Below are positions 26,433 through 35,666 of a DNA stretch of 64,000 nt, piece after piece. The DNA is from Solibacillus silvestris. Lineage in GTDB: Bacteria > Bacillota > Bacilli > Bacillales_A > Planococcaceae. The stretch is from the NCBI GenBank assembly GCA_001586195.1, contig CP014609.1, positions 3,004,501-3,068,500 on the forward strand. Reading direction: 5' to 3'. A program made the position numbers and the translations under genes. Under the pieces are notes generated by a model. It was not told the DNA's origin and did not search any database. It saw nothing but the letters and a program-made list of their open reading frames with translations. Position 1 is the first letter of the stretch. Every line of letters begins with the position of its first letter.

Positions 26433-27950
26433 TTAGTTGTTGCTAGGGAAAGCGAATGTCGATGCTGTCGTTTCTGTTGTGTCTGGCCAGCGTTCCGATA
26501 CCGTTTTCGTTTTTGTAAAGAATCGGGCCTGATCCGGACCAAACATATGCCCTTCACCAAAGCGCGAACCTTTAAAGCCGGCAAAGTTATGATAGCCAAC
26601 AGGGATTGGAATCGGCACATTGACGCCTACCATACCTACATCAATCTCCGTTGTAAACTTGCGCGCTGCCGCCCCATCATTTGTGAAGATCGTAACCCCG
26701 TTCGCCAAGTCCTGACCGTTAATGAAATCAATGGCCTCCGAAAGCGAGTTTACACGCACAACATTACGAGCCGGACCGAAAACTTCCTCATCGAAAATCT
26801 CCATCTCCTTCGTAATATTATCCAGTAATGTCGGACCAACGAAGAAGCCTTCCGCGTTTTTCACGATATCCAGTTCACGGCCGTCGACTACAACCGTCGC
26901 CCCTTGACGTTCCGCTAAATCGATCGCTTTTAAAATATTCTCTTTCGACTCTTTTGAAATGACCGGACCAAAATCCGTGCCTTCTTCTTTATAGCTGCCC
27001 ACTTTTAAGCTGCTGATTTTCTCTTTCAAAATCGCCACAAGTCGATCAGCCGTTTCTTCGCCAACCGGCATAATTGTAGAAATCGCCATACAACGTTGGG
27101 AAGCCGCGCCATATGCAGCACCGATAAACGCGTTCGCCACTTGCTCTAAATCAGCGTCCGGCATAACAACCATATTATTTTTCCCGCCGCCTAATGCCGT
27201 AACGCGCTTACCGTATTTCGAACCCGTTTCGTAAATATATTTCGCAACAGGTGTCGAACCGACAAATGAAATCGCTTGAACAGTCGGATTTTCCAGCAGC
27301 TCATTAACCGCATCTTTACTGCCGTTTACCACTGTCCAGATCCCGTCCGGCAATCCTGCCTTTTTCCATAACTCACTGACAAACAGCGAAGTCATCGGCA
27401 CCTTTTCGGATGCTTTTAAAATAACCGCGTTCCCTACAGCGACTGCCATCGATGTTTGCGCTAACGGCACCATAATTGGGAAATTGAATGGCGAGATAGC
27501 CGCTACAACACCTAAAGGGTACTTCGCAGAGTAGGCATTAATTTGACCACCTACATTTACCGAATATTCCCCTTTCACAAGATGAGGCGCACCGATTGCC
27601 AAGTCAACCGATTCCAGTGCACGTGTCACTTCACCGCGCGCGTCCTCCAACGTTTTCCCGCTCTCCGTACAAATAATATCCAACAGCTGCTCCATATTTT
27701 CTGTCAGTAAAAATCGGAAACGCATCAACACTTCCGCACGCTTCGCAACAGACAGATCACGCCATGCCGGAAAAGCCGCTTTTGCTGCTGCAATGGCTTC
27801 ACGTGTTTCTTCAGCTGTCGCAATCGGAACTTCAGCAATTACTTCGCCTGTCGTCGGGTTATAAACTTTCGAATAGTTGTTGCTCTTCCCTTCGACCAAT
27901 TCACCATTGATAAAATGTGTTAACTTTTTTACCGAAACTGCTTCTGTCAT
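26433..27950 (-). CDS. mmsA: CoA-acylating (methyl)malonate-semialdehyde dehydrogenase
   Basis: 505 residues, aldehyde dehydrogenase fold. Converts malonate/methylmalonate semialdehyde to acetyl-/propionyl-CoA with NAD and CoA. Motifs: FINGELVEGKSNNYSKVYNP, ISPFNFPIMVPLAQ, FVGSTPVAKYIYETGS (NAD), and the catalytic Cys in ASQRCMAIST, which is the MmsA/IolA signature; no general-base Glu at the usual site, also typical of this class. It takes the semialdehyde made by the aminotransferase 15 bases upstream, finishing uracil/thymine breakdown. The C-terminus (TTETTASTFAFPSNN) is characteristic. Confidence 0.92.
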   Translation of the reverse strand: MTEAVSVKKLTHFINGELVEGKSNNYSKVYNPTTGEVIAEVPIATAEETREAIAAAKAAFPAWRDLSVAKRAEVLMRFRFLLTENMEQLLDIICTESGKTLEDARGEVTRALESVDLAIGAPHLVKGEYSVNVGGQINAYSAKYPLGVVAAISPFNFPIMVPLAQTSMAVAVGNAVILKASEKVPMTSLFVSELWKKAGLPDGIWTVVNGSKDAVNELLENPTVQAISFVGSTPVAKYIYETGSKYGKRVTALGGGKNNMVVMPDADLEQVANAFIGAAYGAASQRCMAISTIMPVGEETADRLVAILKEKISSLKVGSYKEEGTDFGPVISKESKENILKAIDLAERQGATVVVDGRELDIVKNAEGFFVGPTLLDNITKEMEIFDEEVFGPARNVVRVNSLSEAIDFINGQDLANGVTIFTNDGAAARKFTTEIDVGMVGVNVPIPIPVGYHNFAGFKGSRFGEGHMFGPDQARFFTKTKTVSERWPDTTETTASTFAFPSNN

Positions 27951-27965
27951 TATGATGATCCCCCT

Positions 27966-29321
27966 TTATTTAATACTGTTTACTGCTTCAATCACTGTAT
28001 TGGCAATCAGGTCCTTTTCTTCCACTGAAATTGAAAGCGGTGGTGACAGCGTTAATATATTGTTGAAGTTCGCGACCGTTACACCGTTTTTCCCGATAAT
28101 GACGCCCTTTTTCTTACAGTAGCCAATCACTGCATTCACGCGCTCAACATCAAGCGGTGCCTTCGTTTCTTTATTTTCCACAAGCTCAATACCGATCAAT
28201 AATCCTTTTCCTCGAATATCGCCTACGAATGGATGATTATTTAAATTTTCTTGCAATGTGCGCTTAAGCGATTCGCCAAGGACGACGGATTGCTCAAATA
28301 AATTTTCGCGCTCCATAATTTCAATGTTTTTCAATGCGACAGCACATGCGACCGGTGAACCGCCAAATGTATTAATATGACGGAAAAACTCATAGTCCCC
28401 GTTCGCGACAAACTGCTCGTAAATTTCACGGCGGATTGCAGTTGCTGATAATGGCATGTAGGCACTTGTTAACCCTTTTGCCATCGTCACAATATCCGGC
28501 TTAATGCCATAGTTCTGGAAGCCGAACGCCGTACCTGTACGTCCGAAGCCACAGATTACTTCGTCAACGATTAACAGCGCACCATGTTTCTCGCACACCT
28601 CTTTTACGCCTTTCAAGTAATCTTCGTTCGGCACGATGACACCGCCACCTGTAATGATCGGCTCCATAATAACCGCGGCGATCGTTTCGGACATTTCCCA
28701 CGTCATTACTTGATCAATGTTTTTCACACTAGGCAATGTTGTAGCATCGCCGTTTTCCGCTTGTTCCGGATTCCGGTATTGATCAGGTGGTGCCACATGT
28801 AAAAAGCCAGGTGCAAGCGGCTCGTATTTATATTTGCGTTGCGCTTGGCCTGTTGCTGCTAAAGCGCCCATTGAACTCCCATGATAAGCACGGTAGCGGG
28901 AAATGATTTTATAACGGGTCGTATCACCTTTTTGCTGATGATATTGTCTTGCCACTTTAAATGCGACTTCATTTGCTTCCGATCCGCTGTTTGAATAGAA
29001 GACAACATATTCGTCCCCAAGCAGCTCACTGATCTTCTGGCTCAGTAAAATTGCCGGCGTGTGCCCATTCGTCAGCGGTGTATAAGAATTTTTAAGCATT
29101 TGCTCGTAAGCTGTGTCGGCAATTTCCTTACGACCATAACCAATATTCGTACACCAAAGCCCTGCCATTGCATCCAAATATTTATTGCCATCGATGTCTG
29201 TCAGCCAAGCCCCTTCCGCTCGTTCAACAATAAATGTTGCTTCCGGGTTATACGGCTTCATCGAGTGCCATACATGTTTTTCGTCATTTGCTTTCCAGTT
29301 ATACTCTACATATTGGCTCAT
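27966..29321 (-). CDS. Class III omega-aminotransferase (beta-alanine:pyruvate type)
   Basis: 451 residues, fold type I PLP enzyme. PLP lysine in MAKGLTSAYMP; VDEVICGFGRTGTAFGF is the conserved Asp/aromatic region; YSNSGSEANEVAFKVARQYHQ is the cofactor phosphate region. Transaminates beta-alanine or beta-aminoisobutyrate to the semialdehyde used by the next enzyme (15 bases downstream). Substrate assignment rests on the cluster: pyrimidine-derived beta-amino acids are the natural donors. Pyruvate versus 2-oxoglutarate preference cannot be read. Confidence 0.88.
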   Translation of the reverse strand: MSQYVEYNWKANDEKHVWHSMKPYNPEATFIVERAEGAWLTDIDGNKYLDAMAGLWCTNIGYGRKEIADTAYEQMLKNSYTPLTNGHTPAILLSQKISELLGDEYVVFYSNSGSEANEVAFKVARQYHQQKGDTTRYKIISRYRAYHGSSMGALAATGQAQRKYKYEPLAPGFLHVAPPDQYRNPEQAENGDATTLPSVKNIDQVMTWEMSETIAAVIMEPIITGGGVIVPNEDYLKGVKEVCEKHGALLIVDEVICGFGRTGTAFGFQNYGIKPDIVTMAKGLTSAYMPLSATAIRREIYEQFVANGDYEFFRHINTFGGSPVACAVALKNIEIMERENLFEQSVVLGESLKRTLQENLNNHPFVGDIRGKGLLIGIELVENKETKAPLDVERVNAVIGYCKKKGVIIGKNGVTVANFNNILTLSPPLSISVEEKDLIANTVIEAVNSIK

Positions 29322-29458
29322 GCATTTCCCTCCTACATTCCTAAACTCTATTTCTATTTTCGCTTATTGGAAGATTAAGGGCATTATACATAGTGTCAAA
29401 TGGATGTTTGCCTTGATTTCACATTTAGCACATGAGGATATCCTGATCAGGCAAGGGG

Positions 29459-29480
29459 ATTGATTTCCATTTCAATCAAC
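29459..29480. repeat. REP-like minimal end-to-end scar
   Basis: ATTGATTTCC directly joined through CATTTC to TCAATCAAC: the left and right ends of the REP-like element with all of its ~100-bp interior missing. Compare full copies at 34007-34114 and 50908-51046. It lies between the aminotransferase start and the PucR gene stop. Confidence 0.65.
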
Positions 29481-29519
29481 GCATTTGATATTTAATTGCA
29501 TCATCTTCAATCACGGCAT

Positions 29520-31058
29520 CTACACCTTCACACCCTCATAATAATTATGCTTCGTCATGAGCAGCATGATTTCCAGGCAGAGCCGGTTTTCGTACTTCAT
29601 AAAATCACTGCCGATGATCTGTTCCACTTTTTCCAGGCGGTGATAAAGAGTTTGGCGGACGATAAACAGTTTTTCGGCAGTTTCCTTTTTTAGTCCATTA
29701 CACTGAAAATAAACATCGAGTGTTTGAATTAAATTCGCGTTGTGCTTGCTGTCATACTGGCTGAGTTTTTCGATTTTTTCCATTGCCGCCTGCATAAGAC
29801 TACTGTTGTTTTGCAGAACTTTCACCATATGGTACAACACCAGTTCATCGTAAAAATACGAAAGCTCTGTATGTTTCATCCGGATTTGTAGGGTTTCCTG
29901 CGCTGTTTGATAGCTTTCTTTCAATTCATTGTAATGCGTAACATATTTCCCAACAGCAATAAGCATGTCCTGTTTACTTTGATGTATCATCTCATTCATT
30001 ACGCGGTTCATCCGCTCTTTATACGTAGCTCCCTGCGCCAAATCGTTAATGATAAAAATTAAATATTGGGACTGCTCGACAATAAATGTGTAAAACCCTT
30101 CTTTCTGCAGCGCCTGGCGAAGATTGATTTTATAATTCGTTAAATCCTTTATGGCATTCTTTCTTCTAAGCTGATGAATCATGACCATCCAGCCATTGTG
30201 CTTCAGTTTTTGATCGAACTCTTCGATAAAATAAAGCAATTCATCATCGCTGTTTTCACCTTCGAGCCATTTCTCAAAAAACTTCCGGTTTTCGCTTTCC
30301 AATTTTTCTTCAATATATAAATCTCTTAAAATAAACTGAGACAGCGTAACTACAGTGCGGTCCAAAATAAGTAAATCCAATTCCGTCATTTCTCTTTTTT
30401 CGGAGTATATATAGACCGTCCCGTACAACTGATCAAATAAATTCACTTCGATCTTCGCTTTATGTTTACTACCTAAAAGATCGATGTACTTTTTGCAATT
30501 TTCAATCTTTTTATCCGGGATTGCGAGACTTGTTCCTTTGTTCACATCAAAATAAATATCCACGTTTAAATACTTTTGCATATACTGCAAAATCTTCACT
30601 TTGTCGTTCACTTTCAAAACATAGTTGTTGATCTTCTGGGAATAATCTTCGAGCTGCCTTAAAATATCGTACTGCTGATGAATGATCGCTGTATGCAAAT
30701 CTTGCGTAATACCGACAAACGGGACAATTTCCTGAAAAACGATGAGCGGAAAATCCAGTTGATCCGCCAGTTTAATGACACTTTCCGGAATCGTTTGAAT
30801 GTACATACCTAACTCAATACACAGCCCGGCTACATTTAAATCATTAAGTTGCCTTACAAAATTCAGAAAGCCTTGTTCATTATCTTTTAAAATGACGCCC
30901 GTTGTCAGAATGAGCTCATTTCCTTTTATCAGCTGCTTCACATCGGTAACTTCCAATATATGAATCCATTTGATCGCATGGCTTAAGCCAGTTTGACCTG
31001 CGACGACCTTCGCCGATTCAAAGTATTTTCGATTTAGAACTTCTTTTACGGTTAACAT
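29520..31058 (-). CDS. PucR-family transcriptional regulator of the pyrimidine cluster
   Basis: 512 residues from the ATG after GGGGGC; 12 further codons upstream lack a ribosome site. N-terminal PucR (purine catabolism regulator) domain (LTVKEVLNRKYFESAKVVAG, WIHILEVTDVKQLIKGNELILTTG), a long sensor/GGDEF-like middle, and C-terminal HTH_30 (VYFQCNGLKKETAEKLFIVRQTLYHRLEKVE). Divergent from the N-carbamoyl-beta-alanine amidase gene, with a 15-bp palindrome between. Probably an activator responding to a pyrimidine intermediate; ligand inferred only. Confidence 0.9.
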   Translation of the reverse strand: MLTVKEVLNRKYFESAKVVAGQTGLSHAIKWIHILEVTDVKQLIKGNELILTTGVILKDNEQGFLNFVRQLNDLNVAGLCIELGMYIQTIPESVIKLADQLDFPLIVFQEIVPFVGITQDLHTAIIHQQYDILRQLEDYSQKINNYVLKVNDKVKILQYMQKYLNVDIYFDVNKGTSLAIPDKKIENCKKYIDLLGSKHKAKIEVNLFDQLYGTVYIYSEKREMTELDLLILDRTVVTLSQFILRDLYIEEKLESENRKFFEKWLEGENSDDELLYFIEEFDQKLKHNGWMVMIHQLRRKNAIKDLTNYKINLRQALQKEGFYTFIVEQSQYLIFIINDLAQGATYKERMNRVMNEMIHQSKQDMLIAVGKYVTHYNELKESYQTAQETLQIRMKHTELSYFYDELVLYHMVKVLQNNSSLMQAAMEKIEKLSQYDSKHNANLIQTLDVYFQCNGLKKETAEKLFIVRQTLYHRLEKVEQIIGSDFMKYENRLCLEIMLLMTKHNYYEGVKV

Positions 31059-31088
31059 AAGCAGCCCCCTATCATTAACAATTCGTCC

Positions 31089-31103
31089 ATACAATTATTG
31101 TAT
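31089..31103. promoter_or_regulatory. Perfect 15-bp palindrome between PucR and ureidopropionase
   Basis: ATACAAT-T-ATTGTAT is a perfect inverted repeat in the intergenic region between the divergent genes. A candidate operator of the PucR-type regulator; no second full copy was seen near hydA or the aminotransferase. Confidence 0.55.
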
Positions 31104-31182
31104 CATTTTACATTAAGTATATATTAATTTGTTATATGCTAGTGCTAATGTTTATATATTATTGAATTTAAGGGGGAATTTT

Positions 31183-32430
31183 ATGTTAAAAACAAACCGC
31201 GAACGACTTCAAAACACTATTGATTTATTTAGCCAATTTGGGGCAACAGAAAATAATGGTGTCACACGTTTAAGCCTATCTCCCGAAGATATTCTCGCCC
31301 GCAACAAGTTCAAAGAAATTTGTGAACAGCTTGGCATGACGGTAACGGTTGACGATATGGGCACTATGTACGCAACACTGCCATCCAACTCCGATAACTT
31401 GCCGATTGTCATCGGCTCACATTTAGATTCTGTCATAAAGGGAGGACGCTTTGATGGGGTACTCGGTGTTTTAACTGCCCTGGAAGCTGTCCAAACTATT
31501 ATTGATGAAGAACTCGAACTAAATCACCCTATAACAATCGTAAACTTCACAAACGAAGAAGGTGCACGTTTTGAACCGTCCTTAATGGCTTCAGGTGTTC
31601 TTTCAGGAAAATTCGATAAGGAAAAGATGCTCGCTTCGACGGATCGAAAAGGGGTAACATTTGAACAAGCCTTGAAAGAAAGCGGCTATGAAGGCGATGT
31701 CGCAAACCGTCTAACCGAAGCGCATGCCTATTTGGAGCTTCATATTGAGCAAGGTCCCGTTTTGGAACATTATAAAAAAGAAATCGGGGTCGTAGAAGGC
31801 GTTCTTGGCATGGTATGCTATGACATTACATTAACCGGTGAATCGAACCATGCGGGCACTACCCCTATTTCCATGCGTAAAGACAGTATGTTTGCCGCGA
31901 TGCAGATCATTTCAATCCTGCAAAATAAATTAAAACAACTTCCTGAAGATCTTGTTTATACAATCGGACGTATCAATGCCTACCCGAATATTCATACGGT
32001 TATCCCGAGTAACGTAACTTTCTCGTTGGAGTCCCGCCACCAAGACCCTACAGTCATCCAGCAAGTAGAACAAATTATTTTTGACCTTCCTAAAGAAATC
32101 GAAAACTGCGAGCTGAGCTACCAAAAACTATGGAGCCGGGATACGGTCTATTTCGCACCGGAAGTTGTCCATGCTGTAGCAGCAAGTACAGATGAACTGG
32201 GCTATTCACGCCATCATATGTTCAGCGGCGCCGGCCACGATGCACAATTTATCGCAGGATATATTCCTTCTACAATGATTTTTGTTCCAAGTGCGAAAGG
32301 CTATAGTCACCGGGAAGATGAATTTACATCCTACGAAGAATGTTCAAAGGGTGCCGATGTCCTTGTTAATGCAATATTGAAAGTAGCCGAATCTTCGGTT
32401 TCACCCGTTAAGTCTGCTAGTGTAAAGTAA
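31183..32430 (+). CDS. N-carbamoyl-beta-alanine / N-carbamoyl-L-amino-acid hydrolase (M20 family)
   Basis: 415 residues, ATG after AGGGGGAATTTT. Zn-dependent amidohydrolase: metal ligands in GSHLDSVIKGGRFDG, NEEGARFEPS and HIEQGPVLE, dimerisation-domain ligand, and GAGHDAQFIAG near the C-terminus. Hydrolyses N-carbamoyl-beta-alanine or the methyl homologue to the beta-amino acid, CO2 and ammonia, the third step after dihydropyrimidinase. Allantoate or hydantoin-derived substrates are alternatives for this family, but neighbours favour ureidopropionase. Divergently transcribed from the PucR regulator. Confidence 0.9.
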   Translation: MLKTNRERLQNTIDLFSQFGATENNGVTRLSLSPEDILARNKFKEICEQLGMTVTVDDMGTMYATLPSNSDNLPIVIGSHLDSVIKGGRFDGVLGVLTALEAVQTIIDEELELNHPITIVNFTNEEGARFEPSLMASGVLSGKFDKEKMLASTDRKGVTFEQALKESGYEGDVANRLTEAHAYLELHIEQGPVLEHYKKEIGVVEGVLGMVCYDITLTGESNHAGTTPISMRKDSMFAAMQIISILQNKLKQLPEDLVYTIGRINAYPNIHTVIPSNVTFSLESRHQDPTVIQQVEQIIFDLPKEIENCELSYQKLWSRDTVYFAPEVVHAVAASTDELGYSRHHMFSGAGHDAQFIAGYIPSTMIFVPSAKGYSHREDEFTSYEECSKGADVLVNAILKVAESSVSPVKSASVK

Positions 32431-32515
32431 GGGTTTTTATGATGAAATCAATAGGTTTGCCCTCCTCTTCTTATTAGGTGAACATACTATATGGTATCTA
32501 GTAGAAGGAGGTGGG

Positions 32516-32779
32516 ATGATGAGACGTCCTGCAATGGGGTTCTGCTTCCCTGGTTACCGTTACTGCGGACCTGGTTGCAGCGGACCTGGTGCACCAACGA
32601 ATGCAGTCGATAATTGCTGTCTGCACCACGATGCTTGTTATGCAAGTGGCTACGATAAAAGATATTGTGACGCAATTTTTCAACAATGTTTAAATCAATA
32701 CAAAAACCCCTCAACGAAAATGGGGAGGGACGCAAATTTATTTTCCAGAGCGATTCGGCTAAAGAATTTTCTAATATAG
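32516..32779 (+). CDS. Small phospholipase A2-like protein
   Basis: 87 residues (86 if the second ATG is used), AAGGAGG upstream. The core NAVDNCCLHHDACYASG contains the PLA2 catalytic signature CC-x-H-H-D-x-C with His-Asp, preceded by a Gly/Pro-rich calcium-loop-like stretch (YCGPGCSGPGAP) and followed by YDKRYCDAIFQQCLNQ with more Cys. No signal peptide. Similar compact PLA2-like proteins occur in other Bacillaceae, some in spores; activity and site are not known here. Closed by a long perfect hairpin terminator; no operon partner. Confidence 0.75.
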   Translation: MMRRPAMGFCFPGYRYCGPGCSGPGAPTNAVDNCCLHHDACYASGYDKRYCDAIFQQCLNQYKNPSTKMGRDANLFSRAIRLKNFLI

Positions 32780-32802
32780 TCCTTATAAACTTGAACAAAA
32801 CG

Positions 32803-32842
32803 AAACACCTCAATTTTCTCTGGGAGAAAATTGAGGTGTTTC
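32803..32842 (+). terminator. Terminator after the phospholipase-like gene
   Basis: AACACCTCAATTTTCTC and its complement around a TGG loop: a 17-bp perfect stem, then TTTCTGCTT. Confidence 0.82.
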
Positions 32843-32855
32843 TGCTTACTCTAGA

Positions 32856-33017
32856 ATTGATTTCCGTTCCGGGGACGCTTTCCAGGGGCGTGGCGTGAGG
32901 CCAACACGATGTTGGTCACAAAAGCGTTGCCACAGGATGTGGCGCTCTTAGCTTTTGTTCCTAAGTCTCAGGCGTCACGCTATTTCCCTAGGAGTCGCCC
33001 CTGCACTCCATTCAATT
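32856..33017. repeat. REP-like palindromic repeat, copy 2 (with 60-bp insert)
   Basis: Ends AATTGATTTCCGTTCC and CCATTCAATT with the shared GGGACGCTTTCC and GTCTCAGGCGTCACGC core. About 60 bp of extra sequence inside carries two small hairpins (CCAACACGATGTTGG and CCACAGGATGTGG). Confidence 0.75.
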
Positions 33018-33069
33018 CATAAAGTTTAAGTTTCAAAATACCGGTTTTATCATATTTTTCACTTATAAA

Positions 33070-33864
33070 TTAATCGATCTTCTGCCCTGTAATTTCTTCT
33101 AATTTATCGTTTTCTTTAATCTTCGCTAGGCCTTCATTTAAACGGTTCAGTAACTCAGTGTTCCCCTTTTTCACCATGAAGCCGTAATATTCTTTTTCAA
33201 ACTGATCCGATTCAATCGCTTTCAGTCCTGAATCCGGATTGTTCTTTAAGTACTCGATAACAACCGCATTATCGCCAAACGCTGCTGCTGTTGCACCATT
33301 GATTACTTCCTGGAATGCTATCGGCTGGTTTTCATACGCTAAAATTTTTGAACTTGATTTTCCTTGCAGGTTTTGTGCTGCAATATGCCCTGTTGTATTA
33401 ATTTGAACAGATACTTTTTGATCTTTCAATTCATCCAATGTTTTGATTGGTGAGTCTTCTTTCACAACAATCATTAATGATGCTTCATAATATGGATCTG
33501 TGAAATCATACGTCTCTTTACGCTCATCTGTAATGGTAATGCCTGATGCACCTAAGTCCAGTTCACCGTTCGTAATTTGCTGGAATACCGGCTCCCAACC
33601 TACATTTCGGAATTCTACTTCTGAACCGATTTCTTCACCGATTGCGTTCATAATATCTACATCGATTCCAACAATTTCACCTTTGTCATTCATTGATTCA
33701 AATGGGGCAAATGTTGCTTCCGTTCCTACTAACAGCTTTTTACCGCCACCTTCTCCGGATGTTGCGCTTCCTGATGTTTCATCATCCGCTGTACCACATG
33801 CGGCTAAAATGATTGTTAATGCCATTAGCAGCATCGTTATGAAAAACTTCTTCGTTTTGAACAT
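33070..33864 (-). CDS. Polar amino-acid ABC transporter binding lipoprotein (copy 2)
   Basis: 264 residues from the ATG after GGGGG. Lipobox IILAAC with a Gly/Ser linker. SBP_bac_3 fold: VGTEATFAPFESMNDKGEIVGIDVDIM, GASGITITDERKETYDFTDPYYEA, and the second lobe VSVQINTTGHIAAQNLQG. Highly similar to the binding protein at 35667-36446 in the same region, so a paralogous pair serves one permease/ATPase set. The two copies flank the membrane genes with a REP-like element in between; ligand specificity may differ. Cystine, glutamine or a related polar amino acid is likely. Confidence 0.88.
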   Translation of the reverse strand: MFKTKKFFITMLLMALTIILAACGTADDETSGSATSGEGGGKKLLVGTEATFAPFESMNDKGEIVGIDVDIMNAIGEEIGSEVEFRNVGWEPVFQQITNGELDLGASGITITDERKETYDFTDPYYEASLMIVVKEDSPIKTLDELKDQKVSVQINTTGHIAAQNLQGKSSSKILAYENQPIAFQEVINGATAAAFGDNAVVIEYLKNNPDSGLKAIESDQFEKEYYGFMVKKGNTELLNRLNEGLAKIKENDKLEEITGQKID

Positions 33865-34006
33865 TATAAAACCCCCTCTATTTTTGTTAAGATTATACAT
33901 TTTTTAGTAGAGCCACACAATATTTAATTCTAAATCTTCTGATATTTTAGGTGATAAAAATTCCCCCAATAATTTATGCTACTAAAATATCTACTACTCA
34001 TATAGT

Positions 34007-34114
34007 GTTGATTTCCATTTCGGGTCGGACGCTTTCCGCGGGCACGGCCTGAGCCTGTAGTCTCAGGCGTCGTGCTATTCCCGCTGGAGTCGCCTTCCCT
34101 ACATTCCAATCAAC
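34007..34114. repeat. REP-like palindromic repeat, copy 3
   Basis: Complete ~108-bp copy: ends GTTGATTTCCATTTC and CATTCCAATCAAC, core GGACGCTTTCCGCGGGC and GTCTCAGGCGTCGTGC. It sits between the ATPase gene and the second binding protein. Confidence 0.8.
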
Positions 34115-34161
34115 GCCTTATATATGTTTGTGCATTCTTCTAAACTTAGTAAGACGCAATA

Positions 34162-34203
34162 TAAAAACTACCTTCTACTACTCAACATAATAGAAGATAG
34201 TTT
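34162..34203 (-). terminator. Terminator of the ABC transporter operon
   Basis: On the minus strand AACTATCTTCTA...TAGAAGGTAGTT then TTTATATT. It follows the ATPase gene, so the downstream binding protein gene needs its own promoter or read-through. Confidence 0.75.
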
Positions 34204-34211
34204 ACCTACAT

Positions 34212-34934
34212 TTATAGTACTTTTCCTAAAAATGCTTTTGTCCGTTCGTTTTGCGGGTTGCCGAATACTTCATCCGGGTGGCCCTGCTCTACGATATAAC
34301 CGCCATCCATAAACAGGACACGGTCACCTACTTCACGTGCGAAGCCCATTTCATGTGTTACGACAACCATTGTCATGCCTTCTTTAGCAAGGTTTTTCAT
34401 TACTTCCAAAACCTCTTTTACCATTTCGGGGTCAAGGGCTGACGTTGGTTCATCAAACAGCATTACTTTCGGCTTCATCGCTAATGCGCGGGCAATCGCG
34501 ACACGCTGCTGCTGACCGCCTGATAATTGCTGCGGATAGTTATCTGCTTTTTCACGCAAACCGACCTTATCCAATAGCTCGAGTGCCAATTTTTCGGCAT
34601 CGGCTTTGTTCAGTTGGCGAATTTGCATTGGCGCCATTGTAATATTATCGATGACCGACATATGCGGGAATAAATTGAACTGTTGGAACACCATCCCCAC
34701 TTCTGTACGGATATCATTAATGTTTGTTTTCGGATCATTGATTTTGACACCTTGAATATAAATCGCACCATCCGTTACTTCCTCCAGCAAATTCATGCAG
34801 CGAAGAAACGTTGATTTCCCAGAACCAGATGGCCCGATGACACAAACTACTTCCTTTTCATGTACTTCATAATCGATTCCTTTTAACACTTCGAGCTTGC
34901 CAAAATGCTTGTGTAAGTTTTCTACTTTAATCAT
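34212..34934 (-). CDS. Polar amino-acid ABC transporter ATPase
   Basis: 240 residues. Walker [11 protein letters not shown]-loop [10 protein letters not shown], signature [16 protein letters not shown], Walker [14 protein letters not shown] and the H-loop. Typical GlnQ/TcyC-like ATPase driving import with the permease encoded one base upstream (stop and start abut). Inner-face membrane complex. Confidence 0.95.
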   Translation of the reverse strand: MIKVENLHKHFGKLEVLKGIDYEVHEKEVVCVIGPSGSGKSTFLRCMNLLEEVTDGAIYIQGVKINDPKTNINDIRTEVGMVFQQFNLFPHMSVIDNITMAPMQIRQLNKADAEKLALELLDKVGLREKADNYPQQLSGGQQQRVAIARALAMKPKVMLFDEPTSALDPEMVKEVLEVMKNLAKEGMTMVVVTHEMGFAREVGDRVLFMDGGYIVEQGHPDEVFGNPQNERTKAFLGKVL

Positions 34935-35636
34935 TTACGCGCGCTCCTTTTTCTTACGTGGGTTGTAATTAATATCAACTCGTTTTTCGATAAATGCAAT
35001 AAGCTTCGTTACAGCATACGTCAATACAAGATATAGGAACGCTGCGAATAAATAAGGCTCCCAGAAACGCTGATACGTTCCGGCTACTACTTTACTTACA
35101 TATAAAATCTCGGCCCCGGCGATTACCGTTACAAGTGAAGAATCCTTTAACAATGCGATAAATTCATTCCCTAATGGCGGAATCATACGACGGAACGCCT
35201 GTGGTAAAATAACTTTGCGCATCGCCTGGCCCTGTGTTAACCCTAATGACCTTGCAGCTTCCATTTGCCCTTTGTCGATCGACTGGATCCCTGCACGGAA
35301 AATTTCCGCATTGTATGCGGCACTGTTTAAAATCAGACCGACAATACCCGATACCCACCAACCTTGCGATGTTCCAAAAATAGTTGGAATAACAGCTAAG
35401 TGAATTAATAATAATTGTACGAGCATTGGCGTACCACGGAATACGTCGACATATATTTTAGCCGGCCAGTAAATCCATTTTTTTGTTGAAACCTGGCCTA
35501 ATCCTAAAACTAGACCGAATATGATACCACCAATATAACCACATGCTGTTAAAACAATAGTCGCCCAAAGTCCTTTTGCATATAGTTCACGGTAGTTCCA
35601 GATTATATCCCAACGGAAAAAATCAAAAAAATCCAT
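34935..35636 (-). CDS. Polar amino-acid ABC transporter permease
   Basis: 233 residues, His/Glu/Gln/Arg/opine family permease with about five membrane segments and the cytoplasmic EAA-type loop EAARSLGLTQGQAMRKVILPQAF. N-terminus starts near the first helix. Forms the channel with the ATPase encoded immediately downstream; likely a homodimer as only one permease is present. Two binding proteins in the locus feed it. Confidence 0.93.
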   Translation of the reverse strand: MDFFDFFRWDIIWNYRELYAKGLWATIVLTACGYIGGIIFGLVLGLGQVSTKKWIYWPAKIYVDVFRGTPMLVQLLLIHLAVIPTIFGTSQGWWVSGIVGLILNSAAYNAEIFRAGIQSIDKGQMEAARSLGLTQGQAMRKVILPQAFRRMIPPLGNEFIALLKDSSLVTVIAGAEILYVSKVVAGTYQRFWEPYLFAAFLYLVLTYAVTKLIAFIEKRVDINYNPRKKKERA

Positions 35637-35666
35637 CTGAAACCCTCCAATAAATTAAAATAAAGC

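Noticed and set aside
32765-32781. Single TTTTCTAATATAG box at the end of the phospholipase-like gene
   Set aside because: One isolated match, partly inside coding sequence, likely chance.
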